From positions 45,643 through 109,642 of the forward strand of contig CALBDO010000015.1 of the NCBI GenBank assembly GCA_937927515.1: DNA of 64,000 nt, read 5' to 3'. The translations under genes and the position numbers were made by a program. Positions 16,757 to 25,227 of the stretch are shown in pieces (position 1 is the stretch's first letter; each line of letters opens with the position of its first letter). Under the pieces are notes generated by a model. That model was not told where the DNA came from. It searched no databases and saw only the letters and a list, made by a program, of their open reading frames with translations. This stretch comes from Candidatus Kapaibacterium sp. Its GTDB lineage: Bacteria > Bacteroidota > Ignavibacteria > Kapaibacteriales > UBA2268.

Positions 16757-18307
16757 ATGTTTTCAAAAATTTTATCTGCAAGTGTCCTTGGGATTAATGC
16801 TTTCATAGTTGAAATAGAGACCCATTTAGACAATGCCTTGCCAAACTTTATCATAGTAGGTCTTCCAGATTCAGCTGTGAAGGAATCGAAGGAAAGAGTT
16901 ATTGCTGCAATAAAGAATAGCAATATACCCTTTCCTGCCAAGAAGATAACTATTAATCTTGCTCCTGCAGATGTGCGCAAAGAAGGAAGCGGATTCGACC
17001 TACCTATTGCACTTGGAATTCTTACTGCAATAGGATTAATTTCGAACGAAGTAACAGAAGGAATTCTTTTCCTCGGAGAGCTATCGCTCGAGGGAGTTAT
17101 TCGCCCAATACACGGTGCACTTCCTATAGCATACGAAGCGAAACGCTTGGGTTTTCGAGCAGTAGCAGTTCCGGAGGGCAACGCCAACGAGGCGGCATTG
17201 GTAGACGGCATAGATGTAATACCTTTGGGCTCTCTCATTCAGACAATTAATTATTTGAATGGAAACCAAACGATTGAACCAAGGAAAGTTGATAAACAAA
17301 AAATCTTCGAGGAAAGTCAATTTAATTACAATCTCGATTTTGCCGACGTCAAGGGTCAGCAAAATGTAAAGCGTGCAATTGAAGTTGCTGCTGCTGGTGG
17401 CCACAACATACTTATGATAGGTCCGCCTGGCTCTGGTAAAACTATGCTTGCAAAAAGAATACCCTCGATATTGCCTCCACTAACAATCGAAGAGGCATTG
17501 GAAACCACCAAAATCCACTCTGTTGCCGGCTTATTGCAAAGCAACGAATCTCTTGTTACGATTCGCCCATTCCGAGCTCCACACCACACAATCAGCGACG
17601 CTGCACTGGTTGGAGGTGGAATAAATAAAATCAAGCCCGGGGAAATTTCGCTTGCTCATCACGGTGTTCTCTTCCTCGATGAACTACCCGAATTCGCTAG
17701 GAATGTCCTTGAAGTTCTTCGTCAGCCACTCGAAGACAAAAAAATCTGCATTTCCCGTACAAAGATGACAATAGAGTATCCAGCGAATTTTATGCTTGTA
17801 TGTTCGATGAACCCATGTCCGTGCGGAAATTATGGAAATCCAAACCAAGAATGCACTTGCACACCAACTCAAATACAAAAATACCAGTCCAAAATCTCTG
17901 GTCCCCTTCTCGATAGGATTGATATTCACATAGAAGTTCCAGCGGTCAAATATCAAGAACTTACCGACAAATCTATGGGGGAAAGTTCAAAAGATATCCG
18001 AGCAAGGGTAATTCACGCTCGAGAAATTCAAGCCGAAAGGTTCAAAGGTAAAAAGAACTTATATAAAAACGCTGACATGAGCTCGAAGGATATCCGCAAG
18101 TTTTGCATACTTGATGATAAAGCACACGAAATCCTAAAAGTTGCAATGAGTAAACTTGGGCTCTCTGCACGTGCTTACGACAAAATACTGAAAGTCAGCC
18201 GTACGATAGCCGACCTGGACAATTCCGAAATTATAAAGCCACATCACATTAGTGAGGCAATTCAATATCGTAGTCTCGACCGTAATTTCTGGCGTGGTGG
18301 TCTATAG
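16757..18307 (+). CDS. comM: ComM/YifB-family Mg-chelatase-like AAA+ helicase
   Basis: ComM is a hexameric branch-migration helicase that helps integrate transformed DNA. The 516-residue protein has the N-terminal Lon-protease-like domain (about residues 15-170). The AAA+ core follows, with Walker A GPPGSGKTMLAKRIPSILPP near 221 and Walker B HGVLFLDELPEF near 300. A cysteine cluster CSMNPCPCGNYG...CTC lies near 350, typical of YifB. The C-terminal YRSLDRNFWRG motif is complete. It is co-transcribed with the upstream CBS gene and ends 21 bp from the convergent enoyl-CoA hydratase gene. Confidence 0.92.
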   Translation: MFSKILSASVLGINAFIVEIETHLDNALPNFIIVGLPDSAVKESKERVIAAIKNSNIPFPAKKITINLAPADVRKEGSGFDLPIALGILTAIGLISNEVTEGILFLGELSLEGVIRPIHGALPIAYEAKRLGFRAVAVPEGNANEAALVDGIDVIPLGSLIQTINYLNGNQTIEPRKVDKQKIFEESQFNYNLDFADVKGQQNVKRAIEVAAAGGHNILMIGPPGSGKTMLAKRIPSILPPLTIEEALETTKIHSVAGLLQSNESLVTIRPFRAPHHTISDAALVGGGINKIKPGEISLAHHGVLFLDELPEFARNVLEVLRQPLEDKKICISRTKMTIEYPANFMLVCSMNPCPCGNYGNPNQECTCTPTQIQKYQSKISGPLLDRIDIHIEVPAVKYQELTDKSMGESSKDIRARVIHAREIQAERFKGKKNLYKNADMSSKDIRKFCILDDKAHEILKVAMSKLGLSARAYDKILKVSRTIADLDNSEIIKPHHISEAIQYRSLDRNFWRGGL

Positions 18308-18328
18308 AGCTTGCTTGGGGTTCATCTT

Positions 18329-19111
18329 TTACTCACCTCTAAAATTTGGCTTTCGCTTTTCCAAAAATGCTTTTGTGCCTTCTTTGAAGTCGTAGGTGCC
18401 ACACAATTTCCCAAACATTCTACTCTCGTATTCCAGTCCTTCGATAAGAGGCATAAAATCGGAAGCCAAGACGCAATCCAGAGCAGTAGAGACAGCAAGA
18501 GTCCCTTTGGAGAGAATATTTTGTACAAATTCAATCGTCTTTGGAATCAATTCATTTTGCGGGAACACTTTGTTGACAAGCCCAATTTTTTCAGCCTCGT
18601 AAGCATCAATCATATTGCCACTCAAGATAAGCTCGAGTGCCTTGGCGCGTCCTACCAAGCGCGGCAGTCTTTGTGTAGCTCCGTAACCAGGAATAATACC
18701 TAAATTAACTTCAGGTTGGCCAAATTTAGCATTCTCCGAAGCAAACCTAATGTGGCAGGACATTGCTAATTCGCAACCGCCTCCGAGAGCAAAACCATTG
18801 ACGGCTGCAATAACAGGCTTCCTTAAATTTTCAAGTCTCAACATGACTTTCGAGCCGTATTGAGAGAAATGAACACCGGTTATGTCGTCGCTGTCGTGGA
18901 GTTCTTTGATATCTGCTCCAGCAGCAAAGGCTTTTTCCCCAGCACCCGTCAATATCACAGCTTTAATTTCGCGGTCGAGTTCAATTAATTTAATTGCTTC
19001 GTTTAATTCTGTAAACAATTGAAAGTTCAGAGCATTGAGCTTATCTGGTCGATTCAATGTTACTAAGACATAGTTTCCTTCCTTTTGAAATAAAATAGTT
19101 GTAAATTCCAT
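18329..19111 (-). CDS. Enoyl-CoA hydratase/isomerase family protein (crotonase)
   Basis: The enzyme hydrates trans-2-enoyl-CoA in fatty-acid or butyrate-type metabolism. The 260-residue product has the crotonase fold with the oxyanion-hole segments GAGEKAFAAGADIKEL near 60 and AVNGFALGGGCELAMSCHI near 100. The catalytic glutamates are at GGGCE and at GQPEVNLGIIPG near 135. The ATG at 19111 is chosen over an in-frame TTG at 19123 because the alignment of family starts (MEFTTI) fits. A 3-hydroxyacyl-CoA dehydrogenase that could take the next step lies at 42.8-43.7 kb. Confidence 0.9.
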   Translation of the reverse strand: MEFTTILFQKEGNYVLVTLNRPDKLNALNFQLFTELNEAIKLIELDREIKAVILTGAGEKAFAAGADIKELHDSDDITGVHFSQYGSKVMLRLENLRKPVIAAVNGFALGGGCELAMSCHIRFASENAKFGQPEVNLGIIPGYGATQRLPRLVGRAKALELILSGNMIDAYEAEKIGLVNKVFPQNELIPKTIEFVQNILSKGTLAVSTALDCVLASDFMPLIEGLEYESRMFGKLCGTYDFKEGTKAFLEKRKPNFRGE

Positions 19112-19150
19112 CGAAAACAACAATATTAATTGAACAAAAACCTAAAATAC

Positions 19151-19186
19151 AAAAAAACTAAAAAAAATTATTAATTTAGTTTTTTT
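19151..19186. repeat. Perfect 12-bp AT-rich inverted repeat before the Cache sensor gene
   Basis: AAAAAAACTAAA (19151-19162) and TTTAGTTTTTTT (19175-19186) are exact reverse complements separated by 12 bases. The site lies in the divergent region between the enoyl-CoA hydratase and sensor genes, just before the sensor's GAGGAG ribosome-binding site. It may be an operator, a transcription-start-associated element (it contains TAATTTAG at 19172-19179) or a weak terminator. Confidence 0.4.
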
Positions 19187-19199
19187 TAGTGAGGAGTTA

Positions 19200-20459
19200 A
19201 TGGGAAAAAGTATCAGTTTCAAAATTAATAGCTTAGTTATTTCCATCGTTACAATTATTGTTTTGGGATGTTTGCTGTTTTTATTTTTTAGAACACAAAG
19301 CATTGTACACTTCTCTAATGAAGAACTTGAGAAAAATGCAAAGCAACAGGTGACAGAAATAGCACAAAGTGTTTACAATCTTGCAGAAACATCCGACGAC
19401 TTATCGAAAAAAATGTTAAAGACTGGATTAAACATTACTAAAACCATAGTAAATCGATTTGGTAACATATCGATACAAGGTACACAACGTTGGACAGCTG
19501 TCAATCAGTTTTCGATGGAATCCATAGAAGTCGATGTTCCAGTTTTAAGTTTTGGTGGCATTACGATACCAAAAGTTACCAGTTTCGAGACCAAACTACC
19601 CATTGTTGATGAAGTAACAAATCTAACCGGAGCAACCTCAACAATTTTTGTAAAGATGAATCAAAATGGCGATATGTTGAGAATAGCAACAACTGTCCAA
19701 AAGAAAACCGGCGAAAGAGCAATTGGAACATATATTCCAGCAAAAAATCCAGATGGACAAGATAATCCAGTAGTTTCTGCTATTTTGCAAGACAAAGACT
19801 ACTATGGTCGAGCTTTTGTTGTAGACCAATGGTATGTTACTGCATATTCACCATTAAAACTTGCCAATGGGCAAATAGTTGGGATGGTTTATGTTGGTAT
19901 ACCGCAAAAAACTGTCGAGGAAGGGTTGAGAAAGGCAATTTACTCAATTAAAATAGGTGAAACTGGCTACGTATACGTTCTTGGTGGAAGTGGTAAAGAA
20001 AAGGGCCATTATATAATATCAAAAGGCGGTAAACGAGACGGTGAAAATCTCTGGGAGTCGAAAGATGCAAACGGAAAATTGTTTATTCAAGAGATAGTCA
20101 ACGGAACAACAGAGAAACCTGGGGAAATAAAATTCTTCCGTTATGATTGGAAAAATCCAGAGGACCCGGCACCACGAACAAAGATAGTTGCTGCAATCTA
20201 CCATAAAGATTGGGACTGGGTAATTGGTGCTGGCACATATGAAGACGAGATTTATGTAGTTCGAGATAAAATTGCAAATGAGCTTTCCTCATTAATTTAC
20301 TTTATGATTATCGTTGCTGTTGTCATTTACTTAATTGCCATTTTTGTCTCTATCCAGGTTTCGAAGAAAATTTCCCAACCAGTAATACGTTCTGCAAGAC
20401 TTGCAGAATTAATTAGCCGTGGCGACTTTACTAATGCCACCAAAATTTTAAACGAATAA
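19200..20459 (+). CDS. Cache-domain transmembrane sensor lacking a signalling domain
   Basis: The 419-residue protein has an N-terminal membrane segment (about residues 9-30). A large extracytoplasmic region of Cache 3/Cache 2 fusion type follows (about 35-360), with LTGATSTIFVKM, GRAFVVDQWYVTAYSPL, GETGYVYVLGG and DWDWVIGAGTYEDEIY. A second membrane segment lies near 362-388. After that only the first HAMP helix remains (SQPVIRSARLAELISRGDF), and the protein stops at TAA. Chemoreceptors with this sensor normally continue into a full HAMP and a methyl-accepting domain. The 133 bp before ffh hold no remnant of either in any frame I read. The start has an excellent GAGGAG site. It may act with a separate cytoplasmic partner or be a truncated receptor. 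Confidence 0.8.
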   Translation: MGKSISFKINSLVISIVTIIVLGCLLFLFFRTQSIVHFSNEELEKNAKQQVTEIAQSVYNLAETSDDLSKKMLKTGLNITKTIVNRFGNISIQGTQRWTAVNQFSMESIEVDVPVLSFGGITIPKVTSFETKLPIVDEVTNLTGATSTIFVKMNQNGDMLRIATTVQKKTGERAIGTYIPAKNPDGQDNPVVSAILQDKDYYGRAFVVDQWYVTAYSPLKLANGQIVGMVYVGIPQKTVEEGLRKAIYSIKIGETGYVYVLGGSGKEKGHYIISKGGKRDGENLWESKDANGKLFIQEIVNGTTEKPGEIKFFRYDWKNPEDPAPRTKIVAAIYHKDWDWVIGAGTYEDEIYVVRDKIANELSSLIYFMIIVAVVIYLIAIFVSIQVSKKISQPVIRSARLAELISRGDFTNATKILNE

Positions 20460-20515
20460 ATTCACAACTTACCAGTTTAACAATCTACACATTTTAATAC
20501 TTTTTTATTCAATAC

Positions 20516-20547
20516 TTTGAAATTAATTAATCATTTTGGTTATTTTG
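20516..20547 (+). promoter_or_regulatory. Candidate promoter of the ffh-rpsP operon
   Basis: TTTG (20516-20519), a 20-bp spacer and TTATTTTG (20540-20547) fit the Bacteroidetes pattern TTTG-N19-21-TAnnTTTG with one mismatch in the -7 box. It ends 45 bp before the ffh ATG. Confidence 0.4.
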
Positions 20548-20592
20548 AAAAAATTGACTAAATTCGTAGTCCTTTTTAATTAAAATATTTAA

Positions 20593-21933
20593 ATGTTTGA
20601 GAGTTTACAAGAGAAGCTTGAATTTGCGCTTAAGAGGCTGAAAGGACAAGCTGTTATTACAGAAAATAACATCGAGGAGGCTGTCCGTGAAATTCGACGT
20701 GCTTTGATTGAAGCCGACGTGAATTTTAATGTTGCAAAAAAATTTGTCGAAGATGTAAAAAATAAAGCACTTGGTACAGAAGTAAAAGGGAAATTACTTC
20801 CCGAGCAAGTTATTGTAAAAATTGTCTATGACGAACTCGTAGAGGTACTTGGGAAAAAACTTTCCGATATTGTTTTTTCCACAACACCACCGACGAAAAT
20901 TTTAGTTGCAGGACTGCAAGGCTCTGGAAAAACAACTTTTGTCGCAAAATTAGGCAAATTGTTAAAAAAGAGAGGACGCCAACCTTTGCTGGTAGCTTGC
21001 GATACACATCGACCAGCGGCAATAGAACAGTTGAAGCAGCTTGGAAATCAAGCCAATCTTCCCGTTTATGCAGTAGATGGTGAGCCTAATCCATTAAAAA
21101 TAGCCGAGGGTGCACTTATTTACGCAAGGAAATTCTCCCGTGACGTGCTAATTTTTGATACCGCAGGGCGAACCACCATAGACCAGGAGATGATGAACGA
21201 AGTAGAACAGTTAGCAGAATTTTTGAAACCGACTGAAACTTTGTTTGTATGCGACGCAATGATTGGACAAGATGCAGTTACAACGGCAAAAGCTTTCGAT
21301 GAAAGACTGGCACTTAGTGGAATTGTACTGACCAAACTCGATGGAGATACCCGAGGCGGTGCAGCCTTGTCTGTACTATCTGTTACGGGCAAACCAATAA
21401 AATTCATTAGCACTGGTGAGAAACTTGATGCAATTGAACCATTCCATCCCGAAAGAATAGCTTCGCGAATACTTGGGATGGGTGATATAGTAACGCTTGT
21501 AGAAAAAGCAGAGCAGGAGTTCGACGAGCAAAAAGCAAAGAAATTAGAAGAAAAGTTACGTCGAAATCAATTTACTTTCGAAGATTTTTTAGACCAGCTT
21601 AGAATGATAAAAAAGATGGGTTCTCTACGAGATTTACTTGGATTTTTACCGGGTATGGATAAAGTCCTCCGCAACGTAAACATAGATGAGAGGCAATTTT
21701 CACGAGTTGAAGCTATTATCCTATCGATGACTAAAGAAGAAAGAGCAAATCCAAAAATTTTAAATGGCTCGCGGCGTCGGCGTATTGCAATGGGAAGCGG
21801 AACTTCTATTCAAGATGTAAACCGCTTAATTAAACAATTTGAAGATATGACAAAATTGATGAAAACAGTATCACGTGGAGGTAGACATAATCTTTTAAAA
21901 AATCTCAACTTGCCACCTGGTTTTGGAATGTAA
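20593..21933 (+). CDS. ffh: Signal recognition particle GTPase Ffh
   Basis: Ffh binds signal sequences of nascent membrane proteins and, with 4.5S RNA and FtsY, targets ribosomes to the membrane. The 446-residue protein has the N domain (about 1-95), the G domain with P-loop GLQGSGKTTF near 107, DTAGRT near 190 and TKLDGD near 248, then the methionine-rich M domain (about 300-446) ending in PPGFGM. Length is normal. It is followed 27 bp later by rpsP. The 4.5S RNA gene and ftsY are not in this window. Confidence 0.97.
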   Translation: MFESLQEKLEFALKRLKGQAVITENNIEEAVREIRRALIEADVNFNVAKKFVEDVKNKALGTEVKGKLLPEQVIVKIVYDELVEVLGKKLSDIVFSTTPPTKILVAGLQGSGKTTFVAKLGKLLKKRGRQPLLVACDTHRPAAIEQLKQLGNQANLPVYAVDGEPNPLKIAEGALIYARKFSRDVLIFDTAGRTTIDQEMMNEVEQLAEFLKPTETLFVCDAMIGQDAVTTAKAFDERLALSGIVLTKLDGDTRGGAALSVLSVTGKPIKFISTGEKLDAIEPFHPERIASRILGMGDIVTLVEKAEQEFDEQKAKKLEEKLRRNQFTFEDFLDQLRMIKKMGSLRDLLGFLPGMDKVLRNVNIDERQFSRVEAIILSMTKEERANPKILNGSRRRRIAMGSGTSIQDVNRLIKQFEDMTKLMKTVSRGGRHNLLKNLNLPPGFGM

Positions 21934-21960
21934 TTTTTGTTAATATATGGTTAGGTTTCT

Positions 21961-22374
21961 ATGGTAAAAATTAGATTGAGAAGAAAAGGAAAAAGGCACT
22001 ACCCAGTTTACGACATAGTAGTCGTCGATGCTCGTGTAAAAAGAGACGGAAAATTTATCGAGCGATTAGGTTTCTATAATCCAAACACACAACCCTCTAC
22101 AATTCAAGTAGACAGCGACCGAGCTATATACTGGCTGAATCAAGGTGCACAACCAACTGATGTTGTACGGAACTTGCTCTCCTACGAGGGTGTGCTACTT
22201 AAACGTCATTTGCAATTCAAGAACAAAACTGCTGAAGAAATCGAGGAGATACTGCGAAAGCATAAAGAAATTGTACTTGCACGATATTGGAGGCGCAAAG
22301 AGCTTAGGAAAAAACGTGAAGAAAACAAGAAAAAAGCCGAAGCAAAAGAAGAACAAGAAGCACAAACAGCATAA
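21961..22374 (+). CDS. rpsP: 30S ribosomal protein S16
   Basis: S16 is an assembly protein of the small subunit. The start [21 protein letters not shown] and the following [12 protein letters not shown] are diagnostic. The 137-residue protein carries a long lysine- and glutamate-rich C-terminal extension beyond the roughly 80-residue core, as seen in Bacteroidetes-group S16. It is usually followed by rimM-trmD-rplS, but here a terminator and then lptF/G follow, so that operon is broken up. Confidence 0.96.
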   Translation: MVKIRLRRKGKRHYPVYDIVVVDARVKRDGKFIERLGFYNPNTQPSTIQVDSDRAIYWLNQGAQPTDVVRNLLSYEGVLLKRHLQFKNKTAEEIEEILRKHKEIVLARYWRRKELRKKREENKKKAEAKEEQEAQTA

Positions 22375-22401
22375 TTCTTCAAACCAAACTAAATTCATTG
22401 G

Positions 22402-22435
22402 AAGAGGAGGCTTTAACCTCCTCTTTAATTTTTTT
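22402..22435 (+). terminator. Rho-independent terminator after rpsP
   Basis: AAGAGGAGG (22402-22410) pairs perfectly with CCTCCTCTT (22417-22425) over the 6-nt loop CTTTAA, followed by TAATTTTTTT. It ends the ffh-rpsP transcript. Confidence 0.9.
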
Positions 22436-22476
22436 ATAACAATTAGGCAGATTAGTTTACTTTGCCAACATCTTTA

Positions 22477-22484
22477 TAATTTTG
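22477..22484 (+). promoter_or_regulatory. Candidate -7 promoter element very close to the lptF/G start
   Basis: TAATTTTG ends only 6 bp before the ATG at 22491, and no Shine-Dalgarno sequence is present. If it is a real -7 element the transcript would begin at or next to the start codon (leaderless). No clear -33 at standard spacing. Confidence 0.3.
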
Positions 22485-22490
22485 TATTTT

Positions 22491-23837
22491 ATGAGCATAA
22501 TCAAAAGATACATATTAAGATTTCACTTCGGACCATTTCTATTTGGCACACTCCTGGTGATGTTTCTCTTCTTGTTTCAGCTATTGATGAGAGACTTAGA
22601 TAAGCTTGTCGGCAAAGGATTAAGTATCTGGATTGTGATACAACTACTCACATTGAATTTAGCTTGGATGCTTGTACTTGCAATACCAATGGGTGTACTT
22701 TTCTCGACTCTTATGACATTTGGAAACTTATCCTCTACTTTTGAGATAACAGCTATGAAAACTGGAGGAGCAAGTTTCTTCCATTTGATTTCACCTGTTG
22801 TTTTTTTTTCAGCTATTTTGTCAATATTTTTAGTATGGTTCAACGACAAGGTCTTGCCAGAAGCCAATCACCAGTCCAAAATACTTCTCTACGACATTAA
22901 CCGTAAGAAACCAACTTTCTCGCTTGAGTCTGGGCAATTTTCAACACAAATTGAAAACTACACAATTCTTGCTCGAAAGGTAGACTCCGCCTCGACTGGC
23001 CTAACTGGCGTGACCGTCTACGACCTATCCAATTCAAGACAAACGAACACAATTTCTGCCGACTCGGGATTTGCTGTGTTTGTACCACAAATCGAAAAGC
23101 TCCGATTCCATTTATTCAATGGCGAAGTAATTCAAGTAGTTCCTTATGAAGCAAAGATGTACAAGAGGATACATTTTAAAGAGTTAATACTCTTGCTCGA
23201 AGGGAAAGGGTTCAAATTGGAACGCACCCCCGAGGGATTAATTTCGCGTGGCGACCGAGAAATGCGTATCAAAGATATGCAGCAAATCGTCGACGAGTCG
23301 AGAAAAATAGTTCAAGAAAGTGAAAATAAAATCAAAAAAATAATAACAACTCCACCAATTCTTTTGAAAGAATTTCATAAAAACAATCATTTTACGGAAT
23401 CAGAATTAACCGAGCTAATGAAGCAAGACTTTTCGTACCTGGAAAATCAAATATCAACGGAAATGTTTAAACTAAGCGATTACGAATCTCGTGCCAGGCA
23501 GTACGAAGTAGAAATCCACAAAAAATATGCAATTCCATTTGCTTGTATAGCATTTGCTTTAATTGGCTGTCCTCTTGGGCTAATTTCCCGCCGTGGCAAC
23601 TTCGGGATTTCCGCATCAATTTCGTTGGGGTTCTACATATTCTACTGGGCTTGCTTGATTGGTGGAGAAAAATTAGCCGACCGTGGTCTAATGTCTCCTG
23701 TTCTAAGTATGTGGTTTGGAAATATAATTATTACATTCTTCAGCGTTTTCCTTTTGATTCGAGTTAATTTCGAAAATGCAAAGATTTTAAACAAGATAGA
23801 AAATTTGTTTTATTTGATAAATAAAAATTACGGGTGA
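22491..23837 (+). CDS. LptF/LptG (YjgP/YjgQ) family lipopolysaccharide export permease
   Basis: LptF and LptG are the membrane subunits of the ABC exporter that extracts LPS from the inner membrane. The 448-residue protein has membrane segments near residues 12-35, 48-72 and 95-120, a large periplasmic beta-jellyroll-like region (about 130-330), and three C-terminal membrane segments (about 345-435). Family-typical sequences are FQLLMRDLDKLVGKG and WMLVLAIPMGVLFSTLMTFG. The region around residues 255-330 is helical and charged. The ATG at 22491 is chosen over an in-frame TTG at 22482. ugd follows 4 bp later. F versus G cannot be decided. Confidence 0.85.
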   Translation: MSIIKRYILRFHFGPFLFGTLLVMFLFLFQLLMRDLDKLVGKGLSIWIVIQLLTLNLAWMLVLAIPMGVLFSTLMTFGNLSSTFEITAMKTGGASFFHLISPVVFFSAILSIFLVWFNDKVLPEANHQSKILLYDINRKKPTFSLESGQFSTQIENYTILARKVDSASTGLTGVTVYDLSNSRQTNTISADSGFAVFVPQIEKLRFHLFNGEVIQVVPYEAKMYKRIHFKELILLLEGKGFKLERTPEGLISRGDREMRIKDMQQIVDESRKIVQESENKIKKIITTPPILLKEFHKNNHFTESELTELMKQDFSYLENQISTEMFKLSDYESRARQYEVEIHKKYAIPFACIAFALIGCPLGLISRRGNFGISASISLGFYIFYWACLIGGEKLADRGLMSPVLSMWFGNIIITFFSVFLLIRVNFENAKILNKIENLFYLINKNYG

Positions 23838-23841
23838 GTAA

Positions 23842-25173
23842 ATGGCTCATAGGATTTGCATAATAGGAACTGGGTATGTTGGTTTAGTTTCTGGTACTGC
23901 TTTTGCAGCAACGGGGAATAATGTTGTATGTGTCGACATTGACAAAGAAAAGGTCGAGAAATTAAACAAAGCCATACCAACAATTTACGAACCAGGGCTT
24001 GAAACCCTTTTACAAAAAAATGTCAAAGATGGTAGATTACGCTTCACAACAAATTTAGAAGAAGCAGTTATCCACTCGCGAATAATATTTCTTTGCCTAC
24101 CAACACCACCAAACGAAGATGGCTCTGCCGATTTGACCCACCTGCTCAAAGTTGTTGAACAAATTGCAAAAATTTTCAAACATCATAATATTTCTGAACA
24201 TCGAGTTATTGTCAACAAAAGTACTGTTCCAGTAGGAACCGCAGATAAAGTAAAAAAAATATTCAATGAGGTCTACCCTGGAAACAATGTTGATGTAGCG
24301 AGTAATCCTGAATTTTTACGAGAGGGTTTTGCAGTCGAGGACTCCATGAAGCCAGAGAGGATAATCATAGGGACTCGGAGCAAATTAGCCGAAGAAGTCT
24401 TACGCGACCTCTACGAACCATTCGTACGAAGCGGTAATCCAATATATGTATTCGACGAGAGAACAGCCGAGGTCGTAAAGTATGCTGCAAATGCATTCCT
24501 TGCGACCAAAATTTCGTTTATGAACGACTTGTCTGCATTTTGCGAAGCAGTCGGTGCCGATATAGAAAAGGTACGAATCGGTATCGGCTCCGACAGCCGT
24601 ATTGGTAAGCGATTTCTGTTTGCTGGGATTGGTTTCGGCGGCTCCTGCTTTCCCAAAGACCTTCGAGCATTGATTAATACTGCCGAAGAGGTAGGCACTC
24701 CTTTGACAATTGCAAAAGCTACATATGAAGTCAACCAAAGGCAAATACAAAGGTTTACACAAAAAATACTAAACCATTTCAACGGAAATGTCCAAAATCT
24801 AAAATTTGCCCTATGGGGTCTTTCATTCAAACCCAATACTGACGACGTTCGAGAAGCACCCTCATTTAAAGTGATTGATACCCTTCTTGAAAAAGGTGCA
24901 AAGATTATAGCATACGACCCCGAGGCGATGGAAAACACAAAAAAAATCTATGGTAAAAAAATTCAGTATGCCCAAGATATGTATAGTTGCTTGCAAAATG
25001 CTAATGCTCTTATCATTGCAACAGAGTGGACTGTTTTTAGAAATCCAGATTTCCCAAAAATGAAATCTTTGATGAAAAGCCCAATTATTTTCGATGGTCG
25101 CAATCTTTACACTTTTGATGAAATGGAACACTATGGCTTTGAGTACATTTGCATTGGAAGGAGAAAAATTTGA
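23842..25173 (+). CDS. ugd: UDP-glucose 6-dehydrogenase
   Basis: Ugd oxidises UDP-glucose to UDP-glucuronate with two NAD+. The 443-residue protein starts with the Rossmann motif GTGYVGLVSGTAFAATGN, followed by VDIDKEKV. It has EYxP-type YEPGLE near 50, STVPVGTADKV near 128, the catalytic cysteine in GFGGSCFPKDLRAL near 265 and GLSFKPNTDDVREAPS near 330. Length is typical. The UDP-glucuronate produced is the substrate of the decarboxylase encoded at 59.1-60.0 kb. It is in an operon with the upstream lptF/G gene. Confidence 0.96.
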   Translation: MAHRICIIGTGYVGLVSGTAFAATGNNVVCVDIDKEKVEKLNKAIPTIYEPGLETLLQKNVKDGRLRFTTNLEEAVIHSRIIFLCLPTPPNEDGSADLTHLLKVVEQIAKIFKHHNISEHRVIVNKSTVPVGTADKVKKIFNEVYPGNNVDVASNPEFLREGFAVEDSMKPERIIIGTRSKLAEEVLRDLYEPFVRSGNPIYVFDERTAEVVKYAANAFLATKISFMNDLSAFCEAVGADIEKVRIGIGSDSRIGKRFLFAGIGFGGSCFPKDLRALINTAEEVGTPLTIAKATYEVNQRQIQRFTQKILNHFNGNVQNLKFALWGLSFKPNTDDVREAPSFKVIDTLLEKGAKIIAYDPEAMENTKKIYGKKIQYAQDMYSCLQNANALIIATEWTVFRNPDFPKMKSLMKSPIIFDGRNLYTFDEMEHYGFEYICIGRRKI

Positions 25174-25227
25174 AACTTTCTCTTCGGAATGTCGTAATAG
25201 AATTGGGATAATCTAAAATAAAAAGTA

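Noticed and set aside
16747..17238. Minus-strand ORF of 163 codons opposite the start of comM
   Set aside because: Composition follows the reverse of comM codons, there is no start signal, and it is covered by the well-supported CBS-comM operon.
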